Source: JAMCRM01 sp041685075
GTDB lineage: Bacteria; Acidobacteriota; Terriglobia; Bryobacterales; Bryobacteraceae
Reading direction: 5' to 3'
Length of the DNA stretch: 20,640 nt
Assembly (NCBI GenBank): GCA_041685075.1
Contig: JAWLGN010000069.1
Location: forward strand, 1-20,640
Below, piece by piece: positions 6,693-13,407 of this stretch (position 1 is its first letter; every line of letters starts with the position of its first letter). Made by a program: the position numbers and the translations under genes. The notes under the pieces are model-generated. The model worked only from the letters and a program-made list of their open reading frames with translations, did not search any database and was not told the origin of the DNA.

Positions 6693-8714
6693 ATGCTGAA
6701 AATGGGTCTTTGCCACGAAGGAGGAGTGTGGACTCAGCGCGCTGCGCTGGTGTCGGTCCTGTTAACCGCGCTGGCCGGTTACGCAGCCGCCCAGGAGTCG
6801 CGCGGCAGGATTGTCGGGCGTGTCACCGATCCGACCGGCGCGTCGATTCCCGGGGCGTCTATCCTGGCCATTCACGAGGGGATGAACACCCGCACGCCGG
6901 CTACCAGCAACGAAGCCGGTAACTACGAGTTGCCCTTCCTTTTGCCGGGGACCTACCGGATCGAGGTCAGTCTCCAGGGCTTCAAGAGCTACACCCGGAG
7001 GCCGATCGAGGTGCAGGTGGGAGACGTTCTGACACTGAACGTGCAACTGGAGCTTGGTTCGATGACCGAGTCGGTGGACGTGGTGGCGGAGGCGCCATTG
7101 CTGAACGCCGCGACGGCCACGGTGTCGGCGACGATCGACCACCGGCAATTGGCGGACCTGCCCATCGGCGGCGGGGATGTGATGTTCCTCACCCAGCTCG
7201 CCGCGGGTGTGACCACGGCGCAGGCGCCCGGGCACAACTGGCTGCCGAGCGCCACCGATGTAATGTCCAACGTCACGGTGGCGGGGAACGCAAACGGGAA
7301 CACGGATTTCGCCTTGGACGGCATTCCCAACATGACCCGGGCGCGAGTCTCCTTCGCGCCTCCTCCGGATGTAGTGCAGGAATTCCGCGTGGAGACGGTG
7401 AACTACGACGCCTCGATGGGGCACGCCTCCGGCGGCAGCGTCAACATGAGCATGAAGGCCGGAACCAACGAACTGCACAGCACGGCGGAGTGGCTGCACG
7501 CGCCGAGCCGCTGGCAGGCCAACGACTTCTTCACCAATAAGCAGCTCTACGATCTCTCGACCGGGCCGGTGACGCCCGAGAAAAAGGCCCGGCTGGTCTC
7601 GCCGCGCCAGGTGAACCGTTACTCGGCCACCATCGGCGGCCCGATCTACCTGCCGAAGCTCTACGACGGGCGCAACCGGACCTTCTGGACCTATGCCTTC
7701 CAGGGCTTCAACCGCCGCAACCCGAACACCGCCTACCACACCGTGCCGACCGCTGCGCAGCGGGAGGGCGATTTCTCGGAGCTGCTGGCGATTCCGAACA
7801 CCGGCTCGCAGTACCAGATCTACGATCCGGCGACCATCGCCCCAGCGCCCAACGGGCGTACCAGCCGGCAGGTATTCCCGAACAACATCATTCCCAAGTC
7901 GCGGCTGGACCAGACGGCACTGAACTACCTGCAGTTCTGGCCGCTGCCCAACGCCGGCGGCACCGTGGACGGCCGGAACAACTGGAACGTCATCGCGGCC
8001 AACAGCAACGATTTTGTGCAGAACATGGCGCGCATCGACCATAATTTCAGCGAGCGCCACCGGCTGTTCGGGCGCTTCACGCATTCATGGCTGCACTTCT
8101 ACCGGGGCGATATTCTGCAGAACCAGGTGCGCGGGCTCGACCGGTACCGCAAGCAGCGGGGCCTGGGGCTGGACGACGTCATCACGCTCTCGCCTACTAC
8201 CATCGTGAACCTGAAGTACGGGTTCACGCGCTTTCTGGAATCGGACTTCCCGTTCACCCAGGGTTACGACCTGGCCAGCCTGGGATTCCCGAGTTCGCTC
8301 ATCAGCCAGCTCGACGGACAGGGCATCCGGTTCCCACGCATCGCTCCGGACACGGTGGTGCCGCTGGGCGAGACGACCAACCGGCAGTGGGTCACCAACT
8401 ACCACAACTTCGCCGGCAGCGTCAGCAAGATGCACGGCAATCACAGCCTGCGTTTCGGCGCGGAGCACCGCCTGATGCGGGAGAACAGCGTGAACTTCGG
8501 CCGCGGAGCGCCCACCATCAACTTCTCGACAGCGTGGACGCGCGGGCCGCTGGACAACGCGGCAGGCTCGCCGGGCGGCATCGGGCAGGGGTTCGCCTCG
8601 TTCCTGCTGGGGCTGCCCACGGGCGGCGGCGTGGACAGGAATGCCTCCTATGCCTCCCAGTCCACTTACACCGGACTGTTTATTCAGGACGACTGGAAAG
8701 TGACGGGCGCCTGA
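6693..8714 (+). CDS. TonB-dependent receptor, N-terminal two-thirds (frameshifted)
   Basis: Codes for 673 residues of an outer-membrane TonB-dependent transporter of the large acidobacterial type. A signal peptide spans about residues 14-34 (hydrophobic, A-A-A-Q). A carboxypeptidase-regulatory-like beta-sandwich follows at about 38-120 (G-R-I-V-G-R-V-T-D-P-T-G-A-S-I-P-G-A), then a plug domain at about 125-275 containing G-H-A-S-G-G-S-V-N-M-S-M-K-A-G-T-N, then beta-barrel strands. The frame stops at TGA 8712-8714 right after the strand I-Q-D-D-W-K-V-T. Family members continue there with x-L-T-x-N-L-G-L-R-W-E-Y, which is encoded one base out of frame immediately downstream. The start is uncertain: ATG 6693 and ATG 6702 have no Shine-Dalgarno, and the strong GAAGGAGGA (6717-6725) lies inside the frame with no well-spaced in-frame start. 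The substrate is unknown. Confidence 0.85.
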   Translation: MLKMGLCHEGGVWTQRAALVSVLLTALAGYAAAQESRGRIVGRVTDPTGASIPGASILAIHEGMNTRTPATSNEAGNYELPFLLPGTYRIEVSLQGFKSYTRRPIEVQVGDVLTLNVQLELGSMTESVDVVAEAPLLNAATATVSATIDHRQLADLPIGGGDVMFLTQLAAGVTTAQAPGHNWLPSATDVMSNVTVAGNANGNTDFALDGIPNMTRARVSFAPPPDVVQEFRVETVNYDASMGHASGGSVNMSMKAGTNELHSTAEWLHAPSRWQANDFFTNKQLYDLSTGPVTPEKKARLVSPRQVNRYSATIGGPIYLPKLYDGRNRTFWTYAFQGFNRRNPNTAYHTVPTAAQREGDFSELLAIPNTGSQYQIYDPATIAPAPNGRTSRQVFPNNIIPKSRLDQTALNYLQFWPLPNAGGTVDGRNNWNVIAANSNDFVQNMARIDHNFSERHRLFGRFTHSWLHFYRGDILQNQVRGLDRYRKQRGLGLDDVITLSPTTIVNLKYGFTRFLESDFPFTQGYDLASLGFPSSLISQLDGQGIRFPRIAPDTVVPLGETTNRQWVTNYHNFAGSVSKMHGNHSLRFGAEHRLMRENSVNFGRGAPTINFSTAWTRGPLDNAAGSPGGIGQGFASFLLGLPTGGGVDRNASYASQSTYTGLFIQDDWKVTGA

Positions 8715-8716
8715 CA

Positions 8717-10270
8717 GTGAACCTGGGTCTGCGGTGGGAATACGAGTCGGCACCCACGGAACGATACAACCGCTCGGTGCGCGGCTTCGATGCAAGCGTT
8801 TCCAGCCCGATTAGCGAAGCTGCCCTGGCGACTTACGCGTCGAACCCGGATGCGGCGCTGCCTGTGGAGCGATTCAGCACCATGGGAGCGCTGACGTTTG
8901 CCAACACAGGCGGCCAGCCGCGCGGCTTGTGGGAGACCGGGAACAGGAACTTCTCCCCGCGCATCGGCCTGGCCTATCAGCTCACACCGAAGATGGTAGT
9001 GCGCGCCGGCTACGGGATCTTCTTCGCATCGCTGGGGGTGGACAAGGAGGCGCCCATACAAACCGGATTCAGCCAGGCCACCAACATCATTCCCAGCATC
9101 GACAATGGCCTGACGTTCCAGGCCACGCTGGCCAATCCATTGCCGGACGGCGTGCAGATGCCTTCGGCGGTGGGGCCGGCCACATACTTGGGGCGCGGCA
9201 TCAGCTTCTTCCCGGGTAAGCGTCCCAACCCGTACTCCCAGCGCTGGAGCTTGAACATCCAACGAGAGCTGCCGGGGCGCGCGCTGTTCGAAGCCAGCTA
9301 TGTAGGCAACCGGGGAACCCGCCTGTACGTCACGCGCGACTACGATTTCACACCGGCCGAGTACCTGAGCCGCTCGCCGGAGCGCGACCAGGCCACCATC
9401 AACTACCTGACGGCGCAGGTGTCGAATCCCTTCTTCGGGCTTCCGGAGTTCGCCGGAAGCAACATCGCCGGCAGAACCATGTCGCGCGCGAACCTGCTGA
9501 CGCCGTACCCGCACTTCAACGGGATTTCGGCGCCGGATCCCATGGGGTATTCCTGGTATCACTCCTTCCAGGCGCGCTTTGAAAAGCGCCTGAGCCGCGG
9601 CTTCCTGGTGAGCGCCAACTACACGTGGTCCAAGTTCATGCAGGCCACCGAGATGCTGAACGCCTCCGACCCGCTGCCTACGGAAGTGGTATCGGACCAG
9701 GACCGGCCGCATCGCCTGACCGTGACGGGCCTGGTGGAGATTCCGGTAGGCAGGGGCCGGGCGCTGGGCCGCGACATGCACAGGGCGCTGGATGCCGCCT
9801 TGGGCGGCTGGCAGTTCCAGGCGATCTACCTGGGGCAGAGCGGTCCGCCGATCGGTTTCGGCAACGTGCTGTGGCGCGGAACCGGGCCGGAGGACCTCCA
9901 CAGGCTGGTGCTTCCCAAGGGGCAGCGCACTCCGGACCTGTGGTTCAACACCCTGGCCAGTTCTGGACCGGGGGAGGTGGGTTTTGAGACCAATAACTCC
10001 AGGTCGCTGGCGCAAAACATCCGCACCTTCCCGCAGCGGCTCACCGGGCTACGGGCCGACGGGCACAACTTCTGGAATGCGTCACTGTATAAGCAGTTCC
10101 GTTTCGGCGAGCGCTTCCGGATGCAGTTGCGGACGGAATGGGAAGGGGCGCTGAACCATCCCATTTTCGCCGCACCAAACACGGCTCCGGCGAACACCCT
10201 CTTCGGCCAGGTGACCGCCACCCAGGGCGAGGCCCGCAGGATCTGGGTGGGGCTGAAGCTGATGTTCTAA
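8717..10270 (+). CDS. TonB-dependent receptor, C-terminal beta-barrel part (frameshifted)
   Basis: This 517-codon segment continues the receptor barrel of the preceding frame. Homologous coding starts at about 8708 (G-R-L-T-V-N-L-G-L-R-W-E-Y) and the first in-frame start codon is GTG 8717. Barrel-type motifs include F-S-P-R-I-G-L-A-Y-Q-L-T, N-P-Y-S-Q-R-W-S-L-N-I-Q-R-E, S-Y-V-G-N-R-G-T-R-L-Y and Y-H-S-F-Q-A-R-F-E-K-R-L-S-R-G. The protein ends with W-V-G-L-K-L-M-F, the terminal phenylalanine expected for insertion by the outer-membrane BAM complex. Both halves together total about 1190 residues, the normal length for this family, so only one base is missing. Without its signal peptide and plug this half cannot work alone. 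Either the gene is a recent pseudogene or the sequence has a base-call error. Confidence 0.8.
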   Translation: MNLGLRWEYESAPTERYNRSVRGFDASVSSPISEAALATYASNPDAALPVERFSTMGALTFANTGGQPRGLWETGNRNFSPRIGLAYQLTPKMVVRAGYGIFFASLGVDKEAPIQTGFSQATNIIPSIDNGLTFQATLANPLPDGVQMPSAVGPATYLGRGISFFPGKRPNPYSQRWSLNIQRELPGRALFEASYVGNRGTRLYVTRDYDFTPAEYLSRSPERDQATINYLTAQVSNPFFGLPEFAGSNIAGRTMSRANLLTPYPHFNGISAPDPMGYSWYHSFQARFEKRLSRGFLVSANYTWSKFMQATEMLNASDPLPTEVVSDQDRPHRLTVTGLVEIPVGRGRALGRDMHRALDAALGGWQFQAIYLGQSGPPIGFGNVLWRGTGPEDLHRLVLPKGQRTPDLWFNTLASSGPGEVGFETNNSRSLAQNIRTFPQRLTGLRADGHNFWNASLYKQFRFGERFRMQLRTEWEGALNHPIFAAPNTAPANTLFGQVTATQGEARRIWVGLKLMF

Positions 10271-10377
10271 AACGGAGCGACTGGCTGGGCCGCCCGAGAA
10301 CGGCGATGCCGGGTCCGCTGCCCACACGAAACACGGCGCGACCCGGTTCGCCGGCGGGCGGCACACCCGGCCCCTAA
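10271..10377 (+). other. Non-coding 3' flank of the receptor gene up to the insertion sequence
   Basis: No gene is recognisable in these 107 bases. They contain a 7-bp inverted repeat, GCCGGGT (10308-10314) and ACCCGGC (10365-10371), too widely spaced (50 bases) to call a terminator. The last four bases, CTAA, form the left copy of the insertion-site duplication. Together with the IS leader this makes a 300-base stretch without a gene. Confidence 0.4.
10374..10377. repeat. Left target-site duplication CTAA
   Basis: CTAA directly precedes the left inverted repeat and is repeated directly after the right one (11686-11689). A direct duplication at both ends supports transposition as the origin. 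Four bases is shorter than the 5-6 usually reported for IS1634-type elements, so it could be coincidental. Confidence 0.5.
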
Positions 10378-10393
10378 CCCAACTTCCGCACTT
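10378..10393 (+). repeat. Left terminal inverted repeat of the insertion sequence
   Basis: CCCAACTTCCGCACTT matches the reverse complement of 11670-11685 at 14 of 16 positions; the differences are at the 6th and 14th bases. Identity drops sharply beyond about 16 bases, which sets the end of the repeat. Confidence 0.75.
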
Positions 10394-10489
10394 TCGGGTG
10401 CTGCAAGGAAAATTTTCAGCCCTTTATTGAGCCCTCGGATTTCCGACGTGAAGAGTCGGTCGTTGCTTTTCAACACAGTCGTCGCCCAA

Positions 10490-10515
10490 CGGCATTCGCG
10501 AAGCGGCGAAAGCCG
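10490..10515. repeat. Imperfect hairpin in the IS leader
   Basis: CGGC-A-TTCGC (10490-10499) pairs with GCGAA-A-GCCG (10506-10515), ten positions with one A-A mismatch and a six-base loop. An outer pair GTCGTC (10478-10483) and GACGAC (10523-10528) extends it. The structure lies 43-93 bases upstream of the transposase start. Similar leader hairpins in other elements block read-through transcription from outside; that role is inference here. Confidence 0.4.
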
Positions 10516-10570
10516 GTGTAGTGACGACCAACCCTCTTGAATTGTGGCGCCAATTCCTTAGCATGAGGCT

Positions 10571-11622
10571 ATGTACCTTCGGCGCTGCTATCGAAACAAG
10601 GATGGCAAGCGACACGCCTACTGGGCCCTGGTGGAGAGCCATCGGACTGAACGGGGTCCGCGGCAACGCGTGGTCGCCTGGCTGGGCGCCATGGATGAGC
10701 GGGGTCGGCTGGGAGTAAAGCGCTGCGCGGAGCGGAGCGGGCCGCCGCAGTCCGGCCTGTTCGGCGACATCGAACCGGAGTGGGTGGAAGTGGATCTGAA
10801 CCGCGTTCAGGTGGAGCGCAGCCGGAAGTTCGGCGGGCCGTGGCTGGGGCTGGCGTTGATGCGTCGCCTGGAACTGGATCGTCTGCTAGCCGAAACCCTG
10901 CCCGAAGGACGGGAACAGATTCCCTGGCCGTTGATGGCCACGATCCTGGTGCTGGGGCGGCTGTGCGACGCATCGAGCGAGTTGCACCTTGCCGAGCGGT
11001 TCTATGAATCCAGCGCCCTGGCGGATCTTCTGGGCGTGTCCGCCGAAAAGGTGAACGACGATCGGCTCTATCGGGCGCTGGACGCGCTGCTGCCACACAA
11101 GCCGGCATTGGAGAGGCACCTGAAAGAGAAACTCGGCGCGTTGTTCGAACTGGACTACGATCTGCTGCTGTATGACGTCACCAGCACGTATTTCGAAGGG
11201 CAGGCGGAGAAGAACCCGCAAGCGCAGCGGGGCTACTCGCGCGATCATCGTCCGGACTGCAAGCAGGTCAACATAGCGCTGGTGGTGAGCCGTTGTGGGA
11301 TGCCGCTGGGCTACGAGGTTTTCGCGGGCAATCGCAACGACGCGACCACCCTGGAAGAGATGGTGGAGCATATCGAACGGCTTTATGGGCGGGCCAGCCG
11401 GATCTGGGTGATGGATCGTGGGATGGCCGGAGGCTGGGGGACGAGCCGCGGCAGGTGTTCGAAGCGCTCTCGGAACTCGCGCTGGTGGATGTCGTTCTGC
11501 CGACGAGGTCCGGACCGGTGATTCGGAAGCGCTGTATCAGCCAGCCCACCGAACACCAGCAGATCCTCCTGCAGCGGCTCGGACTAAGACTGCCCGCCAC
11601 ACTGGAACGCGCGCTGTTGTAG
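10571..11622 (+). pseudogene. IS1634-type transposase with internal deletion and frame break
   Basis: ATG 10571 follows GAGG at a close spacing. The first 285 codons read as an IS1634-type DDE transposase: Y-R-N-K-D-G-K-R-H-A-Y-W near the N-terminus, first catalytic aspartate D202 in Y-D-V-T-S-T-Y-F-E-G, then G-Y-E-V-F-A-G-N-R-N-D, and second aspartate D282 in W-V-M-D-R-G-M. At about 11427 the sequence jumps into the family's C-terminal block in another frame (G-D-E-P-R-Q-V-F-E-A-L, V-V-L-P-T-R-S-G, L-L-Q-R-L-G-L-R-L-P), ending at TAG 11620-11622. The original frame instead runs on as nonsense to 11521. Roughly 200 residues, including the third catalytic residue (Glu), are absent. The product is therefore expected to be inactive. 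The size of the deletion is estimated from remembered family length. Confidence 0.85.
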
Positions 11623-11669
11623 TGGAAACCCGCTCATCCCAACGTTGAAATCAAAGACTTTGCTGTTCC

Positions 11670-11685
11670 AACTGCGGAACTTGGG
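11670..11685 (-). repeat. Right terminal inverted repeat of the insertion sequence
   Basis: AACTGCGGAACTTGGG on the plus strand is the inverted copy of the left end (14 of 16 matches). It abuts the stop codon of the methyltransferase gene with no base in between. Confidence 0.75.
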
Positions 11686-11689
11686 CTAA
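11686..11689. repeat. Right target-site duplication CTAA, overlapping a stop codon
   Basis: CTAA repeats the four bases at 10374-10377. Read on the minus strand it is TTAG and supplies the TAG stop (11686-11688) of the methyltransferase gene. Because the same four bases remain at the other end, the stop codon existed before insertion if the duplication is real. Confidence 0.5.
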
Positions 11690-12615
11690 CGCTCGCACAG
11701 GTAGGTGGCGAAGCGGCCTTCGGGGCTGGTGCATTCCTTGAGGATGCGGAAGCCGCCGTGCTGTTCGAGCAGCCAGCGGAAGGCTTCCCGGGTGTAGACG
11801 TATTCGAAATTCAGGGAGACGCGCTCGCCTTTCTGAATGACGACCTCTTCGCCGGCAACCGTGGTGTGGATATCCTCGGAGGCGCGGAAGAAGCGGGTCA
11901 CCAGGTGGAAACCGGGACGGCGGTCGTCGCGCTTTTCCTCGAAGCGAATCTCGCCGCTATGATCAAGCAGCCCGATGCCGGCCAGGGGAGCGAAGGCCCA
12001 CTTGCGCACGGCGGGGTTCTCGCGGCGGGCGGCGCTGTCGTCGCGGAAGAATTCGCCGTCGATGAGCAGGCGGTCGCCCTTCGTCATGGACTGGCCCAGG
12101 GCGCGGATTTCCATGAGGGGGTCGAAACCGGCCAGGGTGGCGCCCGACATCATGAAGAGCCGGGGTGCGGGGGCGGCATCGGCGGCGAAGATCAGGTGCG
12201 GAGGGCTGGAGATGTCGGCCTTGATTCCCACGGTTTCGATGTCTTCGTCTTCGGCGCCCGCGCAGGCCATCTCGAGCAGCGCCTGGCTGGCGTCCACCGG
12301 GAAGTACTCCGGCTCGCAGTCCTGGTCGCGCATGGCGCGCATGAGGGCGCGGTCCTTGATGCCGTCACCGGCGCCCAGGCTGATGATGGGGCAGCGCTTG
12401 CCGAAAGGCTCCACCACCTCGGCGGCATCGGCGATCACCTGCTTCCAGGAGCGGTTCAGGTCCACCATGTAGCCGGAATCCTGGGCCAGCGCGCGCCACG
12501 CCCGCACGCTCCGCGAGAGCCAGTAGAAGAACTTCTCCGGCAAGTCCCGGGCCTGCATGGATTCGATGAACTCCTGCGCGATCTCCGCTTCGGTCAGTAC
12601 GACTTCGATCTTCAT
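11686..12615 (-). CDS. EgtD-fold SAM-dependent methyltransferase of unknown substrate
   Basis: A 309-residue cytoplasmic protein of the histidine-specific methyltransferase family (PF10017; EgtD is about 320 residues). Visible features are the SAM-binding loop L-G-A-G-D-G (80-85), an acidic motif Y-F-P-V-D-A-S (104-110), M-S-G-A-T-L-A-G-F-D-P (156-166) in the place of EgtD's G-x-T-I-G-N, and D-R-L-L-I-D-G-E (181-188). Aligned by eye, the EgtD substrate Asn is a Gly here. The EgtD Glu and Ser that hold the histidine ring align with N269 and E271 in E-R-V-S-L-N-F-E-Y-V-Y. No egtB/egtC partner is nearby. It is therefore probably not an ergothioneine enzyme. It is the last gene of a minus-strand operon, 13 bases after fabI. 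An insertion sequence touches its stop codon but leaves the protein a normal length. Confidence 0.75.
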   Translation of the reverse strand: MKIEVVLTEAEIAQEFIESMQARDLPEKFFYWLSRSVRAWRALAQDSGYMVDLNRSWKQVIADAAEVVEPFGKRCPIISLGAGDGIKDRALMRAMRDQDCEPEYFPVDASQALLEMACAGAEDEDIETVGIKADISSPPHLIFAADAAPAPRLFMMSGATLAGFDPLMEIRALGQSMTKGDRLLIDGEFFRDDSAARRENPAVRKWAFAPLAGIGLLDHSGEIRFEEKRDDRRPGFHLVTRFFRASEDIHTTVAGEEVVIQKGERVSLNFEYVYTREAFRWLLEQHGGFRILKECTSPEGRFATYLCER

Positions 12616-12628
12616 AGTGTGTTCGCGC

Positions 12629-13399
12629 CTAACAGCCCATGATCTGCATGCCGGCGTCCACGAACAGGGTATTGCCGGTGACGCCGCGGCCCAGGGCGCT
12701 GGCCAGGAAAACGGCCGTGTCAGCCACCTCGGCGGGCTCGGTATTGCGCCGCAGGGGCGCCTTGGCGGCCACGGTATCGAGGATCGAGGAGAAGTCCTTC
12801 ACGGCGCGCGCCGAGGCGGTTTTCACCGGCCCGGCGGAGATGGCGTTGACCCGGATCTTCGACGGTCCGAGATCGTTGGCCAGGTAACGCACGGCCGCTT
12901 CGAGCGAGGCCTTGGCCACCCCCATGACGTTGTAGTTGGGGATCACCCGGGTGGAACCGAGATAGGTCAGGGTGGTGATGGAGCCGCCCTCAGTCATGAG
13001 CGGGGCGGCGGCGCGGGCGACGGCCACCAGGGAGTAGGCGCTCACCTCCTGCGCCAGGAGGAAGCCGTCGCGGCCGGTTTGGACGAAGGGGCGGGCGAGG
13101 TCCTCGCGGTTGGCGAAGGCCAGGCTGTGGACCACGGCATCGAGCGGGCGGCGCATGCCGGCGAGCGCGGCGGCCAGGGCCTCCACCTCCTCCGGCCGGG
13201 TGACGTCGCAGGGCAGGATGGCGGCCACATCCAGTTCCGCGGCCAGGTTGGCGACGGACTCCTTCTGGCGCTCACCCAGGCAGGTGAGCACCAGGGTGGC
13301 GCCCTCGCGGGAGAACGCCTGCGCGATGCCGAATGCCAGGCTCCACTTGTTAGCGATTCCGAGAATGAGGGCCAGCTTGCCCTCCAGCAGTCGTGGCAT
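12629..13399 (-). CDS. fabI: Enoyl-[acyl-carrier-protein] reductase (NADH), FabI
   Basis: A 256-residue short-chain dehydrogenase-fold enzyme that reduces trans-2-enoyl-ACP in the last step of each type II fatty-acid elongation cycle. The diagnostic FabI triad Y146, Y156 and K163 (T-Y-L-G, then Y-N-V-M-G-V-A-K) has the same numbering as the E. coli enzyme. The atypical SDR nucleotide loop G-I-A-N-K-W-S (14-20), the H-S-L-A-F-A-N segment (91-97), and A-I-S-A-G-P-V-K-T with V-T-G at the end are all typical. In H-S-L-A-F-A an alanine stands where E. coli has Gly93, a triclosan-contact position; alanine there is common in Firmicutes-type FabI. ATG 13399 is 8 bases after the upstream oxidoreductase stop, indicating one operon. 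No other fatty-acid synthesis genes are adjacent. Confidence 0.92.
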   Translation of the reverse strand: MPRLLEGKLALILGIANKWSLAFGIAQAFSREGATLVLTCLGERQKESVANLAAELDVAAILPCDVTRPEEVEALAAALAGMRRPLDAVVHSLAFANREDLARPFVQTGRDGFLLAQEVSAYSLVAVARAAAPLMTEGGSITTLTYLGSTRVIPNYNVMGVAKASLEAAVRYLANDLGPSKIRVNAISAGPVKTASARAVKDFSSILDTVAAKAPLRRNTEPAEVADTAVFLASALGRGVTGNTLFVDAGMQIMGC

Positions 13400-13407
13400 G
13401 CGGCAAC

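Larger units (their letters stand above)
10378..11685 (+). mobile_element. Defective IS1634-like insertion sequence
   Basis: A 1308-bp element bounded by imperfect terminal inverted repeats: CCCAACTTCCGCACTT at the left and, in reverse complement, CCCAAGTTCCGCAGTT at the right (14 of 16 identical). CTAA occurs immediately outside both ends. Inside are a 193-base leader containing a hairpin, a broken transposase gene (10571-11622) and a 63-base tail. Family assignment to IS1634 (DDE, IS4-related) rests on the transposase motifs. Complete relatives are about 1.7-2.0 kb, so several hundred bases of the transposase gene are missing. The element sits between the convergent receptor and methyltransferase genes, and its right end touches the methyltransferase stop codon. 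It cannot mobilise itself but, with intact ends, might be moved in trans by a related transposase. Confidence 0.8.

Noticed and set aside
8700..8715. Programmed ribosomal frameshift in the receptor gene
   Set aside because: There is no slippery heptamer, no Shine-Dalgarno-like stimulator and no following stable stem at the site. Mutation or base-call error is simpler.
10308..10371. Intrinsic terminator after the receptor gene
   Set aside because: The 7-bp arms GCCGGGT/ACCCGGC are 50 bases apart with no T-tract, so a functional terminator hairpin is unlikely.
11758..12642. Plus-strand open frame opposite the methyltransferase
   Set aside because: The minus-strand reading has the SAM loop and family motifs; this one has none and is a complementary-frame artefact.
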